A stretch of DNA of 64,000 nucleotides from Gordionus sp. m RMFG-2023 (Eukaryota > Nematomorpha > Gordioida > Chordodea > Parachordodidae): positions 6,425,561-6,489,560 of the forward strand of contig NC_088775.1 of the NCBI RefSeq assembly GCF_954871325.1. Direction: 5' to 3'. The translations under genes and the position numbers were made by a program. Positions 1 through 13,010 of this stretch are shown here, in pieces. The notes under the pieces are model-generated. The model made no database searches. It saw only the letters and a list, made by a program, of their open reading frames with translations, and was not told the origin of the DNA. Position 1 is the stretch's first letter. Every line of letters starts with the position of its first letter.

Positions 1-1139
1 AATTCGCCCCCCTCTCTCTATATATATATATTAGAGGGGTTAGGGTAGGTGGTAATACTTCGAGAGGGCAGGGACTACATATAGTGGGTAGGTGGGTAAA
101 TCGTCGTGCTACCTTTAAACTATTTTCTATAGTCTAGAATGTTTATTATTTTCAATAAGCGAGACCTGTTAGTCGCGTCAGTTAGATCTATAAAAAAAAC
201 TAGCCAATGCTGTACTCTTAAAAGTATTTAGTTAATCTTGCAATGAGGGCTACTAGATAAATCAAAGAATAAAAATAATAGTGTGATATATAAATCTTCA
301 TTAAAACTACTCTTGCCATCGGCGATTTATCTCCCATCTAGCTATCCCTCTAAACCTTGATTTGCCTATTTCAAACACTGCAAAATCGTTTTAACTTATT
401 AAGGTGAACCTCGCTTTAATCTCAAAATTTTAACGTGGTAGATGGTAACGGTTTATCAAGACCAATTAAAAATAGGTTCGATAACCCTATCCACAAATAA
501 ATAACAATGAAATTTGAATATATTATTTTGAGTTTTTTTCCCTATAGAAATTTAATATTTTTAACTGATGCATTTAATACACATAAAAAAAATAAATAAG
601 AAAATTTGGAGCTATTTTTCCTTACTTTGAAGTATTTGATTAGATGAAATATCAAGATTTTAAGTTAAAATATATTATTAAAATATCGAAGGCATTTTGT
701 ATTTAATTCATATTGAAAAATAGAAAAATTATGCCAATAAGAATTTTTAAAATAAACTAAATTATTTATTATATATAAAATTTTAAAAATAGTGCTTGTC
801 GTACGTGTCTAGGGTTAACTCAATGACATTTATATTAATCTAGACTATTTATTTATTAAAGGGCATTAATAAGGATTCATACATTTTAGTACACCATTAA
901 AAGGTATCCAGAAATGATATGCCCTTCAATGGCTACTACAGTCATTGATTACATCTTTTAATGAATGTACACTTTTAATTAATGCTGGGCCATGCAGACC
1001 GGGGGGTGGCGAACGGAGCAGCCGCCCTGGGCCGCTAAAGTTAGAACATTTTAGGGGCCTCCAAATTATGTAATTTTACTCAATTATTTTAAGCTCCAGA
1101 AAATAAAAATTTGTTTTGTATATAACATACACTAAGGCA
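1..1139. other. AT-rich non-coding stretch
   Basis: No gene is visible. The stretch begins in a short C/T- and TA-rich tract and is otherwise AT-rich. A small GC-rich island around 985-1060 (CCGGGGGGTGGCG, GGGCCGC) looks like the worn end of a transposable element, but no partner end or target duplication was found. Confidence 0.5.
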
Positions 1140-2385
1140 TAATGCTGTGAAGTAACGTCAATTAAGTAACGTCGTTACTAATGACGTTATTTTTTTTGAA
1201 GAAAAGGAACGCCATTCGTTACCTTCATCTAAAGGTAACGAGTAACTGTAATGCGTTTCTTTTTTTGAGTAACGGTAACGCAGAACGTTACTTTATATTT
1301 TTTCTTAAAAAATATCAATAAAAAGAAAAACATATTTTATTGTATTATAAAATTACTTTTATTAATTTTTTAATTCTTAATATTAATAATTTAAGTCGAG
1401 TTTTAATTCATATCAACCACTTCCAACATTTTTTTTTAAATTCTCTTTGTTAAATTATCAGTCGAAATTCAATCAAAATTCAAAGTAAATATAATGATAT
1501 TATTAAATAATTTATTTTAAAAGAATATTATGCCCATAGTACTTACTTCTCTAGATGAAGAAGATTTAACCCTTCCCTGGCTCCAATTTTAATTATATTT
1601 TTAAACCAGTTAAGAAAATTAATGGTACCAAGTCTACACTTTGTAAATGTAAATTATGTCCCAACGCAAATATTTCAACGTCAATGTCAAGTAGCTCAAA
1701 CTTAAAAAACATTTGAAGGTAAAGAATGAATTAATATTGATTCCTTTATGCAACACACACACTAGAATATTTTCAGATAATGATAAAAAAATTTTTGATC
1801 AGGAAATAAATGAAGATCTCTGTGAAGATGATCTTTCAAGCTTTTTTCAAAATAAAGATATTTCCTTATATATTTTAATAAATTCCCCGAATTGAAATTT
1901 TTGTTTATTAAATATAACACCACTCTCCCATCCTCTGCGCCAATTGAACGTGTATTTAGCACGGCGAAAGCTGTGTTGAGTACTAAGTGCTCATGTTTAT
2001 CTGATCAAAATTTTGAAAATCAATTGTTGTTAAAAATAAATAAAAAATTGTTCTGTTATCTTATAATATATTATTTTTGTATAATTTTATTCATATTATA
2101 ATTATATATGAAAATTTTATTATAAAAAGATCTTATCTTATATGTTCTTTTTGTATAATTTTATTTTATTATATATAGTCGGAAAAAAATAATAATTTTT
2201 TATTTTTTTGCATTATATATAATATTTAATTTTTTAAGTAACGAGTAGCCCGTTACTTTTTTGAAAAGTCGGTAACGCGCGTTCCTTTTGTAAAATGGTA
2301 ACGAGTAACGGTAACGCGTTCCATTTTTCAGATGTAACGAGTAACGGTAACGCGTTTCTTTTTTGTAGTAACGTTTACAACACTA
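1140..2385 (+). mobile_element. hAT-type DNA transposon, internally deleted
   Basis: Ends are imperfect inverted repeats: TAATGCTGTGAAGTAACG on the left, and on the right the complement of TAGTGTTGTAAACGTTAC. Both are followed by many short GTAACG/CGTTAC motifs (1155-1300 and 2235-2365). Flanking 8-mers (CTAAGGCA, CAAGGCAA) are similar but not identical, so the target duplication is only suggestive. Inside lie the two diagnostic ends of a hAT transposase on the plus strand. A BED-like zinc-finger remnant with Cys-x2-Cys and a SSSSNLK stretch (about 1640-1720) is followed by a GT donor. A C-terminal dimerisation segment at 1892-2053 reads LPSSAPIERVFSTAKAVL. The middle of the transposase is missing. 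The architecture and the short intron inside the zinc finger match the element at 51523-52880. It is decayed and non-autonomous. Confidence 0.75.
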
Positions 2386-2629
2386 CAAGGCAATATTCTT
2401 TTTTATTGTAAAAAAATCATGCATGAATTTTAAAAAAAGGTTTGACATGTCTAGCCATAAAAACATTTATTATTTAGTTAAGAAATTTGATTTTTTTATA
2501 GAAGTTTAATATAATATTATTCGACACATTCGTCGAATTAAGAATAATGAATGTCATAATTTTGAAAATCGAATACAAAATAAAATTATTAACCTTCCTT
2601 TTTCTTTCGACTCAGTGATGGCAAAGATC

Positions 2630-3720
2630 ATATGAATAAATTTGTGTTAAACCCGTTCTGAAACGCGATGGGTGTGTAAGGTGGAGAGTGTAAAGGCCAT
2701 TAGAATTGGTGATATTTACGATGCACTAATAGATGTATCCGAAAATATCTATGACCCAAAATGTTGCACATGAGCCATTTCATCGGCTAAAGAATTAAAA
2801 GAATCATTTTTGGTAACTTGACATCTTGCTTGAGATATTAACACAGGTGAATTTAGTAAGTGAGGTGATGCAAAGTGACAATATTAAACTGGAAAGAGCC
2901 ATTACAAGAACGATAGATATTTTAGATCGCTTTAAGGAAAAAGGCTTTTAGAATTCCCTTGACTCAGCAAAAGAGCTTGCACGGAATTGGAAATGTAGAT
3001 AGAAGAGCAGTAATTTCCTTCAATCAATAATTCGTAGATAGAGAGATCAAAAACAATTTTCTTACTAAGGAGATGACATGCCTATACAGGATCCCCAAAA
3101 AGAATATGAGGTTGAATTTATCAATGCATTAATATCAAGCGAGAAATTAGTTGGGGAACGTTTTCAGCAGTTAAGGCAAAGATCATTTCGGTTTCTAATT
3201 TAATATTCCAGTTTTGATAAATCGCTTGTGTTGTCATTTAAATGTTTTATTCACAGATATTAATATGCAAGGATCTACTAATTGAATTAAAATAATAATA
3301 TTATGCAAGCACCTCATAAAAAATTTTATTAGAAATTTTAGGCTATATTAACACTAAAAATTTTAAAATGAATAATTCCCGAATTTTAATTATGTCTCCA
3401 AACTCGATTTCTTAAATTTACAATATTAAATTAATTTAAAAAAATAAAATTCTTACTTACTCCACTAGTTTAAATGAAACCTTTCAAAATATATCCATTG
3501 TATTAATTACTTAAACCATTCTAACTACCGTGGCATCTGTAGAACGCGACCTCTCTCAAATTAATTAAGATTTACCTACGATTCTGTATGGCACAGGATC
3601 GACTTGTTAATGTCTTTTTAATTTCAATGGAAAATGATATTGACACATAGTTAGATTATACTGACATAATATCCTCTTTTGCATATATGTCAAAGACATT
3701 AAATAAAATTGGTCTATGAT
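2630..3720 (+). mobile_element. ZMYM1-type hAT transposase remnant
   Basis: Plus-strand translation in several frames resembles the ZMYM1/TTF-type hAT transposases. Near 2665-2760 there is a segment like RW-C-K-ESVKAI with YDALIDVSENIYD. At 2850-2950 a helix-rich piece reads EVMQSDNIKLERAITRTIDI. At 3090-3190 a segment like KEYEVEFINALIS-SEKLVGERFQQL follows. A dimerisation piece at about 3530-3640 carries VASVERDLS and MAQDRLVN-FLISMENDI. The reading frame is broken by several frameshifts and stops, and 3230-3500 has no transposase match and is probably a later insertion. No terminal repeats were found. Confidence that this is hAT is good; the exact limits are not known. Confidence 0.65.
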
Positions 3721-4050
3721 TATATTCATTTTTATAATATGCATAGATGCTTTTAGTTCTCATGCGAAAAATTATCAAAAAGCTTAGGTAAATTGTTTTT
3801 TGTAAGGGGCGGCCAAAAAAGTCTCGGCATGCCGCTGACTAAATGAATAGTTTAGTACAGGTTAGTATTAATATCATTGGTTTAATCAATAAATGTCAGA
3901 GCAGGAATCTCGAGCCATAATCTCGAAAAAAATGGCGACAAATATTTAATGTTTGATTAAAAATTATAGTGAAGGGGGGGGTCTGTTTAATTTCCATATT
4001 ATTCACTTAATAAAATATTAAAAATCAGGGGCTTAACTAAACTTTTAAAC

Positions 4051-4326
4051 TTCTCTTCTCTTCTCTTCTCTTCTCTTCTCTTCTCTTCTCTTCTCTTCTC
4101 TTCTCTTCTCTTCTCTTCTCTTCTCTTCTCTTCTCTTCTCTTCTCTTCTCTTCTCTTCTCTTCTCTTCTCTTCTCTTCTCTTCTCTTCTCTTCTCTTCTC
4201 TTCTCTTCTCTTCTCTTCTCTTCTCTTCTCTTCTCTTCTCTTCTCTTCTCTTCTCTTCTCTTCTCTTCTCTTCTCTTCTCTTCTCTTCTCTTCTCTTCTC
4301 TTCTCTTCTCTTCTCTTCTCTTCTCT
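4051..4326 (+). repeat. Perfect TTCTC pentanucleotide microsatellite
   Basis: About 55 uninterrupted copies of TTCTC (GAGAA on the other strand). The array ends at TTCTCTACTC. It is a pure polypyrimidine/polypurine tract with no sequence variants, which suggests recent expansion or active homogenisation. Confidence 0.97.
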
Positions 4327-5660
4327 ACTCTCCGAAATATATATTAATATTTCATTTCTTAATTAAAATATATTTTGATTTTTTAAATATCTAAAATATT
4401 ATAAATATAAAATAACTTTATAAATGCATAAAATAAATCAATCTTCATATTTTTTTTCTAACTCCTAAATATCGAGTCATTTAATTATAGCACTTTAAAA
4501 ATAGCTGCATTTATTTGTGAAGTAAAAATGATTAGATTTAAGATTTCGAATAAATTAGAATAATATTAATTATTAGACATAATACTATTTTTTAGATTGC
4601 CAAAATTTATATTTTTTAAATAATAATATTAATAGCAAGACACTAAAAAAAAAATTAAATAATTTACGATTTTTTCATAACTCCATATTTTATAATTGGA
4701 AACAATTAAAATGTAAAAGCTATAAAATGTTTATCTGTACAGCCGTTATCGCAGAGACGGAGATTCAGAGATTTTTTGGAGGGCAAACACGATAAAAGCT
4801 ATCGACGCGTGGTTTAATTTATATTAAATTTTTTTACAAAGTTTATGGTTATGTTATTTGGATGGGATTAATGTAGAGAGTTTTATGTCCAAATTTTTTT
4901 GCTTTTTTGGTGTGTAATGAAGAATGGCATTATAGTTAATTTATTTTCCTATCATTATTATTTTTCAATTTGTTGCTGTCTATCATTTAGTCTGGCGATG
5001 GGATTTACTAATAGTTCGATTTAATAGATCTGACAAAAGTTGACCTTGAAATTCACTTTTAAAGTTCTTTCTCAGTGTTTGCGGATAAAACAGACAATGT
5101 TTGATTTTTTTTTCCATATCATCACATTTGGATCGAGAAAAAAAAATTAGGTGGAGTCTCTCTAAGAATAACCATTGCAAGTTCTTATATAAAATAGGGG
5201 AAGGCTCTTATACCCGATTTAATGATTCACATATAAAGAAAGGTTTGGCAAATTTTAAGTTTTTTTTCGTGTTTTCATGCCTTAAATTTTTATATGAATC
5301 ATTAGAATGAAAAAAGGAATGAATAAATTCTGAATAGTTTAGCAATAGTGAATATGTTATTATCATAATAATTTTAAATAGCTGGATTCGATATTTTATC
5401 TAAAGCCAAAACACTGATATATAACTGTCATAAATCATAGCATAAAATTTATTTTTTAAAGTTTTGTGCAAAAATACCGAAAACCATAAAATATCAAAAA
5501 AAAATGAAAAATATTATTAATATTTAAATTAATATTTACTATATTATAAGGATAAAAAAAATTGCGATCCGTTTCTACTTTGACTTTTTAAAATATAAAT
5601 ATCCGGTATGGTCGAAAATTAAGGAACTAAACCCGTAAAAGTACTGATCTCATTGACTAC
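4327..5660. other. AT-rich non-coding stretch
   Basis: No gene found. Two overlapping small open frames near 4983-5310 have no recognisable motif. A short GC-richer patch at 4740-4810 was examined as a possible GPCR exon and rejected. Confidence 0.5.
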
Positions 5661-5664
5661 TAAC

Positions 5665-6165
5665 CATTCTAGATCTGCAAGAGACCTAGAAATTTTTTTC
5701 GAACCCGACCCGGACATAAAATAAATTCCATATTTTTAAGATTTTTTATTTTTACCTTAATTAGTATTATAATTGATATAAGAAGAAGTAATGGTAAAAT
5801 TTTTAAAATAAACGGTGTTGTTTTAACGGCTCAATTTTTTGAAAATGACCAACCCAATATATAATCCAAAAAGAAAATGATATGCAAGCCCGAGATTTCG
5901 TTAATAAATGCCCAACCCTTTCTGTGATCTATGAACAAAATATCCAGACTAGCCATAATATTTTTGGCTAAAATATTCGGATAGCCGTTTTTAAAAAATC
6001 GAACAAAACCATTATTTAATTGATGCAACCGAATAAAAATGTAATTGTAAATATAATAAATTTTTTAACCCTAACTAAACTCGAACCTATTTGAAATAAA
6101 AAAAACCTATCGAATCTTCCCGAAATATGAGTCGGGACAAGGTATTGCGGATTTCCACTACTAAA
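5665..6165. mobile_element. GC-arm MITE copy split by a hairpin MITE
   Basis: The left part carries TAGATCTGCAAGAG followed by CGAACCCGACCCGG. The right part carries ATGAGTCGGGACAAG and TTGCGGATTTCC. This is the arm-and-core layout of the dispersed GC-arm family (compare 6514-6914 and 26916-27324). A second, unrelated hairpin MITE (about 5805-6024) sits inside it, separating the arms. No clear target duplication remains, so this is an old copy. Confidence 0.55.
5805..6024. mobile_element. Hairpin MITE (TAGTGTTGTTAAACG family), nested
   Basis: The sequence folds back on itself. GGTGTTGTTTTAACGGCTC near 5812 pairs with the far end around 5985-6020 (AGCCGTTTTTAAAAAATCGAAC). It contains the family hallmark, a central palindrome around CTATGAACAAAATATCC and GAGATTTCGTTAATAAATG. 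It is a diverged copy of the family best preserved at 56122-56345. It produces a spurious 65-codon open frame on the minus strand. Confidence 0.7.
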
Positions 6166-6513
6166 TCTTGGGGCTTAAGGCAAGATGTATTTTCATCAAT
6201 TTAGAAAAAACAACAACAGTTGAAATAAAAATTTGCTCTCTTTTAGATCCAAATTGCAATTATTAATTAGAAATGTCATTTTTTTAAAAAAAATTATCTT
6301 TCAAGAGCTAATTTCATAATATTTCAAATCAGATTGCAATCAAGATGCTTTTACATACATTATTATTTATTTTTTAAAACAATTTAAAGGTATAATATTT
6401 TGTTTTTTTTTTCATAATAATTCTTAAAATAAGAATATATATACTTTTTTTAAACCTTATTTACAATAATATTTTTTTTGATATAAAGGGGGAAAATAAT
6501 TGGTAATAATTAA

Positions 6514-6914
6514 TAGAAGATCTGCAAAGCGGGCCGTGCTTGGGCTCGGGCTTAATTCAATTTAAACTGATTGGGTTCGAGCCGGGCCGGGCCTAATATT
6601 TTTAAAAAAATTTGGGCCGGGTCGGGTCGGACTTTGGAATTTTTTTAAATTATATCTAAATTTATCAATTTTATATTGAATTTTTTATGTAAAATAAAAA
6701 TATTTGATTTTATTTATTGAAATTAAACGACATATAACATATGTCTTTTATTTTGAGTAATTATAAAAGTTAATTTCTATACGGGCCGGGCCAGGTCGGT
6801 AAATTTTTTTAAAAAAAACTTTCGAGTTCGGGTTGGGCCGGTAAATCTTTTTTAGAAAAAATTTCGGGCCGGGCCGGGCCGGGCTTGAAAAATTAGGCCC
6901 GATGCAGATAACTA
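6514..6914. mobile_element. GC-arm MITE with 8-bp target duplication
   Basis: The element starts TAGAAGATCTGC and ends GATGCAGATAACTA (complement TAGTTATCTGCATC). Flanks are ATAATTAA (6506-6513) and ATAATTAT (6915-6922), a 7-of-8 duplication typical of hAT insertions. The arms are made of GGGCCGGGCC-like blocks alternating with A/T tracts, and the core is AT-rich. It has no coding capacity. It lies 63 bp beyond the end of the GPCR first exon, inside that gene's first intron. Confidence 0.8.
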
Positions 6915-6977
6915 ATAATTATATTTATATTTGATAAAAAAAAAATTGTGATAGAAACAAAAAGAAAGTTTTTTTAC

Positions 6978-7485
6978 ACATATTTTTTCCGAATATCCAT
7001 ATCTCCTGAGAATACAAATCGACCAGAGCCGTTGGCATGCAGGTGAGCATGATGAGAAGATCGGCAAGGCTCAGATTAACAAGGTATATGTTGGTAAAAT
7101 TTCTCATCGATTTATCTTTAAATACTATGAATATTACCAGGGAGTTACCTATAATTCCAACCAACATCAAAATACTGTATATGGGGGTAAATATGCTTTG
7201 GCTCAAGAACAAATAGGCTAACTGTCGATCTTCCCGAGCTTTCGCGTCTTCTATGTCCGAATTTGTCAATGGCACGGTCGCTGGATTAGGTATTGGATTT
7301 GACTTTTCGGTGTAAGTTAGGGAATAAATACGAGAAGAGACCACGGGGGACGCGTTTATGCGGCCATTGGTATAATTGTAATGGTTAAAGGAATCGATTA
7401 AAATGTCCGTCATGGTAAGGGCGGAATTGATGGATGCTAAAATGAGTAGCACCGCGATAGTAAACTCGCGTTTTAAACGCAACAT
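6978..7485 (-). CDS. Peptide-type rhodopsin-family GPCR, first coding exon
   Basis: About 169 codons from ATG at 7485. The N-terminus is a hydrophobic signal peptide (residues 1-24), followed by an extracellular tail with NxS/T sites at N37 and N44. TM1 is about residues 101-122 with the conserved Asn (N114 in GNSLV). Then come the loop KDKSMRN and TM2 (about 131-155) with the LSLAD motif (D142). ECL1 follows with W163, and the exon stops at the Met just before the TM3 cysteine. A donor GTAAAA at 6977 would split that cysteine codon. The MRN-TNI-LVNLS-ADLL and W-G--MCK pattern resembles insect receptors usually labelled growth-hormone-secretagogue- or TRH-receptor-like; the ligand cannot be told from this exon. 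Downstream exons (TM3-TM7) were not found in 1-6977, so they must lie outside the window or be too diverged to see. Confidence 0.85.
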
Positions 7486-10400
7486 ATAACAGTCAAAATA
7501 TTTTGATGACCATTTCCATAAATATCACACATCTCAGTAGAAACATTTTTTTTAAAAAATTTTTTTTTGAAAATTTTGGAAAACCTTATTATGAACGGTC
7601 TTCCGTCAATAAATATTTTATAAATTATTTGTGAATATATTTTAACGATTTAACTATAAAAAAAAAATTTGAAAGTTATTTTTCGACAAATTTTTTCCAC
7701 CGAACCATTAAAAACATTTATTTTTTATTTTTTTAAAATTTTTATGTCATAATATTCAAAAAAAAATTTTTTTTATATATATATTCACGATTTTAGATAT
7801 ATTATCAAAGAAAAAAAAATATTCATAAAATAATATAAGAATATATATTTTTTTTCCAAACCCACTTTCTCAATTAAAATAAAATTTAAATCAATATCTC
7901 TTTCGAAAAAAAAAATATGACATAAAAATTGTTGTTAATATAAAATATTAAAATATATATAATAAAACCATCATTATCAAGAAGATCTCTATTTTTATTC
8001 TTTAAAAATATTAATTAATAATTTCAATATTTTTGAAAATTTATATTAAAAAAGAGTTCCTTGTTTTTCCTCTCAATTTTATAATATATATATTTTTAAT
8101 ATTAAACTTAACCAAAAAAAAAATTTTATTTTAAATTATCTTGTTAATATTAATTCTATTTTAACTATAAAGCGGAATATCAAAGGAACGGAGAAAGAAG
8201 AAAAAAAAGACATATTAAAATTTTTCGGATCATCTTTTCTATTAAATTTTACACAAAGAAAAGGAAATAAATATAATTTCTTTTTATTTTTTTTTACCAC
8301 CAAATTGTAACTAAAGAGGGAAATAAAAGTGATTATATTAAATAAATAATATAATTTAAATTTTCTATTTTTTCATAAATTTTAATATAAAAATTTTAAT
8401 AACATTTTTATTTTTTTTTAGAAAAAAAAAATACATTCCAAGCCAGTATGTAAATATAGAGTATTTATAATTAAAAAAATATATAATTTATAACTACTAC
8501 AAATAATTAATAAAAAAAATATTGATTTTGTTCAAAAAATATTTAAAAATAAAATTAAAATTGTATTCAAAGATTTAAGAAAGAGAGGGAGGGAGGGGGG
8601 ATTTAGATATTTTCGGAAATTGTTTAGTGGAATAATATCCATTTTTTGAAGAATTTTAATTGTTAATTTAATTTATTTTTGTAAAGCAATCATTTTTCAA
8701 ATTTCTAAAATATCAATCGACCAATCTTAACATTTTAGAACTTATAAAATGTGAAATAATACTTAATGTGGTATATGTTAGTGGCAATATGTTTTTTCCG
8801 GCGATATCTTATTTTTTCAACTTTAAAGGAAAAAGTATTCCAACATGTTTAGAAAACCTATCTTATAAATTGTAGGCAATTTTGCCTTAAACCTTTAAGT
8901 CTTTTATAATTTATATAAAAAAATTTATGGGAAAATTAATATGAATTATATTAAATTCGAGAGTTCATAACAAAATTGTCTGAAACTCATAAGGTAGGTA
9001 TTCCAAATATAGTGGAATACAATTTCCGGTAAAATCAGATCTATAAATTTTTTTTAAAATAACGCGCTCAAAAAATGATTCAAAGTTGGCAAAGTACATA
9101 TATACTCTTTTGTAAATATTAAAGCAAGGGTCCATAAAGAAGGTTCGATGAAGAGATGAATAAAAAATTATTGTTAATTCAATAAAATCAAATTAATAAA
9201 GAATGTCACACAGGAGTATTATAAAATGTCACAAAGGAGTATTATTTCAATAAATAGATTGGGAAAGAGTCTAATCTATTTTATCAAGTTTTCCCTGTTT
9301 TTAAAGTGTGCGGGCTGAAAGGAAAAAAATTTTCAATTCCACAACTGATACAGAATAAAGTTGCTAAGTTTTTTTTTAAAAAAAGAAGATATATTAGGAA
9401 ACTTAAAGAAAACTACTATAAGCCGAATATTCCCGAAAATCTTTTTTCTTCTTGCTTAGCTTTGATATGAAGTCCAGGTTCTTGCATAAAAAAAATCAAG
9501 ACTACATCGTAAGAGGAAAACTCTGAAATCTATTTTGTCGTTGAGACCCCCAGTCGTGATTAGTGAATAATTTCTAGTTTAGGTTAGAGCTGTAACACCG
9601 AATTCATTTGGAAAAAGTAGAAATTTTATCATGTTTTAATGTCGTTGGGTAGGGCAGTTTGTCTTTGGAAATTTATTTTGAACTAGGTTAAATTAAATAT
9701 AGAAGAACTACTTGTCGTAATAAATGAGATTTTAAAATTTTAGTTCTAAGAATACAATTTTTTTTCTTCTTAAAAATATTAAGTCAAATAGTTATCCTTT
9801 TTTTCCAGTACCTAATAAATGATGACCTTTTATCTAGTAAAACATTTTATGTATATATGTATAATATTTTTTTTTCTCCAGATTTATTATTATGCAATTA
9901 AATGTAATAATGTGTATGATTATAATAAATTCGGTTTTAATAAAAGGGGATATATATATACTAAATTATTTATCATATATTTTTTCTCGCTAGCATTTCG
10001 TGTTCGTGATATAAGTATAATAGCGGCCTTCAATGTAATTTAGAAAAAAAAAAGTTTACTAATTTAAAGAAAAGAATTTTTTTTCTATATGAGATCCGCT
10101 TTTGATAAGAATGCATAATCAATTTAATAATAGATAGGAACCATCATATTTCGGCCAATTGTTTCTACTTCTTGACTTTCATTTCGATCTACCGATTAAT
10201 ATGTCAAATTATTTTGTCAGAGGTTTTAACAACTGTCAATAAAAGAGGATGTATAAAAAATTTAATATAAAGTAACAAAAAAAATTAAAAATATGTTTTT
10301 ATGTCATTAATTTCTTATTACCATTAAATGAAACCCACTACAGTATAATCAGTAACAATCACTTCCAGAAACAGACACCCACATTGCACTAGAGAGGATA

Positions 10401-11585
10401 ATCTGATTTTTTTTCGCAGATAGAGGGGGCTTTAGAGGGCCTCAAATTATGAGGAGAGGATAGATATCTCATCTCTTTAAGGGTTACTATCATTGGCCAC
10501 TATTTATTTACTATTTATATTATAACTTGTTATAAATATTAAATAATTTTTCCAAATTATCGAAATGTCATTTTTTATTTTATAATTTCTAAAAATAACA
10601 TGTTAATTGGAAACATATGAATTAGATTGCTGACACTGATAAATTATTAATAAATAAATAAATAATTGATATACAAGTATATTCGATAATTTAGGTGACC
10701 CTGATTAGAATTCATAATATTAATATAACTAAAAATTATGGTATAAATATTAAAACAACTATATAAAAATATGTATAAATATATAAAATTACTAAATAAA
10801 AATATATATTAATAGTATCGAAGGCTCTAAAAAGAGCTTAATTTAATAATTAAAATGTACCTAAAAAACAAGTATAATTGTGTTCAAAAATTTCCAATTG
10901 AAGTTTTTAAGAAATAAGGATTCGCGATATTGATCTAATAATAATATACTTCATCAGCATTTCCAATATCATTTCTCCTCATTTAACAGATTTAAAATGA
11001 TACACTTTACAATATTTGGAAATAATATTCTTTTACCTCGTTGTAAAATTTTCTATTAAAAATAAATAAATGTATCTTATTCCCGTAAAAATTGAAAAAA
11101 AGAAAGAAATGAACGCAGAAAGGAGATAATGAAAAATATAATCTACCAATCTTTTGGCTAGAAAGATATCATTATAACCTTAATTGTCAATAATTTGTCC
11201 TTTTTTTTCTTTCTTATTTTTTTATTTATATGATAATACAATATTATTTGATCAAATTTATATGTCATTTTCATTATAATGATAATGATGATAATGATTA
11301 TATTTTAATAATACCAATTCATGATATAAAGAAAAATAAAGAATATAAAACTAATAGAATTATATAAAAACAAGATGGGAGTATTTGCAAAACAATGGTA
11401 GGCCGCCTTAATTCTGAAATCCGTTTAAGAATTCGAAAATGAGATAGGAGGTAGCCAGGCAACTATAGCTAATATGATTCTAAACACCTATCTATTAAAC
11501 TGAATTCAGTTATTACTTAATAATCAACATAGACTATACTCCAATATTGTATTTATTTGATAAGCATTTCAATAGTATTTGGGCA
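7486..11585. other. Long AT-rich region upstream of the GPCR exon
   Basis: Poly-A/T rich with no convincing exon on either strand. It should contain the GPCR promoter, but no specific element can be pointed to. The open frame at 9819-10043 is low-complexity and unsupported. Confidence 0.5.
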
Positions 11586-11587
11586 GC

Positions 11588-11841
11588 ACGGGCTGAGCAC
11601 GAGCTCCTGGGCCATCAAGAGTATTTTAGATGGGTCACCAAATTTAGGTGTGCAGCGATTTTGTTTTTTTTAAAACTAAATTTGTTGATTTTATTTTCCT
11701 ATAAATCTGGCCCCTTTCTTTTGTCTAATTTTGAATCTATATTTTTTCTTTTTCTTGGGGCTTCGGTAAATTGAATTTTTTTTTTGAGGGCTTCCAACTT
11801 TATTTTTGCCTCAGATCTTCGAAAGTCGTAGCACAGCCCTG
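11588..11841. mobile_element. Probable hAT-type MITE
   Basis: The left end, CGGGCTGAGCACGAGC, is partly complementary to the right end, GTCGTAGCACAGCCCTG (complement CAGGGCTGTGCTACGAC). CAGGGCTG-type ends are common in hAT elements. The interior is T-rich and non-coding. The target duplication was not resolved, so the limits are approximate. Confidence 0.45.
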
Positions 11842-13010
11842 AGTGGAAAGGTAAACCTACACAAGGAATAAAGAGGTGATAATCACTACTAAGAGATAGT
11901 GACTTTTGGAGGCCCTATATCAAAAACAAACTCATAATAAAAACAAATTATTGTGTCATTTTACATTAATAAGAATAACCATGGATAATGTTTAGTGTCA
12001 CTATCAATCCCTTGCTCGATATTAATATTTAATGTAAATATATGGTTCACATTTTTGATGAGTATAATTATGATGAATTGTTGTTGCAATAATATAACTT
12101 TAGCCGCGAAATAAAATGACACACATGACCATTCTCTGATGATTAATTCACATTAACATTTCAGAACAATATTATAAAAATTATAAGCATAACAAATGTT
12201 TAATATCATAAACAAAAACATCTAAAAAAAAATTAACCATAAATATATTTTCGGAAATATATGGCTAAAAAAATAAAAAAGGAAAAATTATATTTTCTTA
12301 AACTATATCAAATAATAATTATGCATAAATATTTGTATCAAATAAATGTAAGCTGACGAAAATTCCATAGTTAATAAATAAGTAAAGAGGGATAAAAATG
12401 ATCCACATTAACATAATGATAAAGTTAAATAAATGTATAAATTATACGTTATATTTAAAATGTAATTTAATTTTTTTCATTTTTTATGGCGAATTTTTTC
12501 CTATATTTGTAAATCTAGAATCCCTTTATATCTATATGTCCAATATCTATGAACAACCATTGAAGTTGATTCTGACCAAAATATAGCATAAAACACTAAT
12601 TTTTCCTTAAAATATATATGTATATATACTAATTGATATTTCATTTAAAGTTTTTGATATAAAGTTCTTATAACTAGGAGTCTTAAAATAGGATCATCTT
12701 TTGAATATTATACTTGAGTTTTTTAAACAAAAATATAAGGAGGTATTTGATGACTATGATTGCAACAAAAAAATTTATTATTTTCTTTTATTTACAATTG
12801 ATATAAGCTATAAACTGTATCATGTTGATTTGATTATAATAACTCGGGTATAAATGTAATAATATTTAATTAATGTATAATATACATAAACCCTTTATTT
12901 TTCGAATAAAATTTCTATGTGTGTAATATCACTAACATCATTAAGGGAATTACTATCTTAATTTAGCTATCACTCATAACTCATAAGGAAGGTCAAAAAC
13001 TTTTTCTAAA
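11842..13010. other. AT-rich non-coding stretch
   Basis: Nothing recognisable on either strand. The open frame at 12398-12586 is low-complexity. Confidence 0.5.

Noticed and set aside
4740-4810. Minus-strand NHASIAFIVFAL, compared with the TM3 HAS motif of the GPCR
   Set aside because: No ERY/DRY motif follows, a stop comes soon after, and no acceptor site precedes it.
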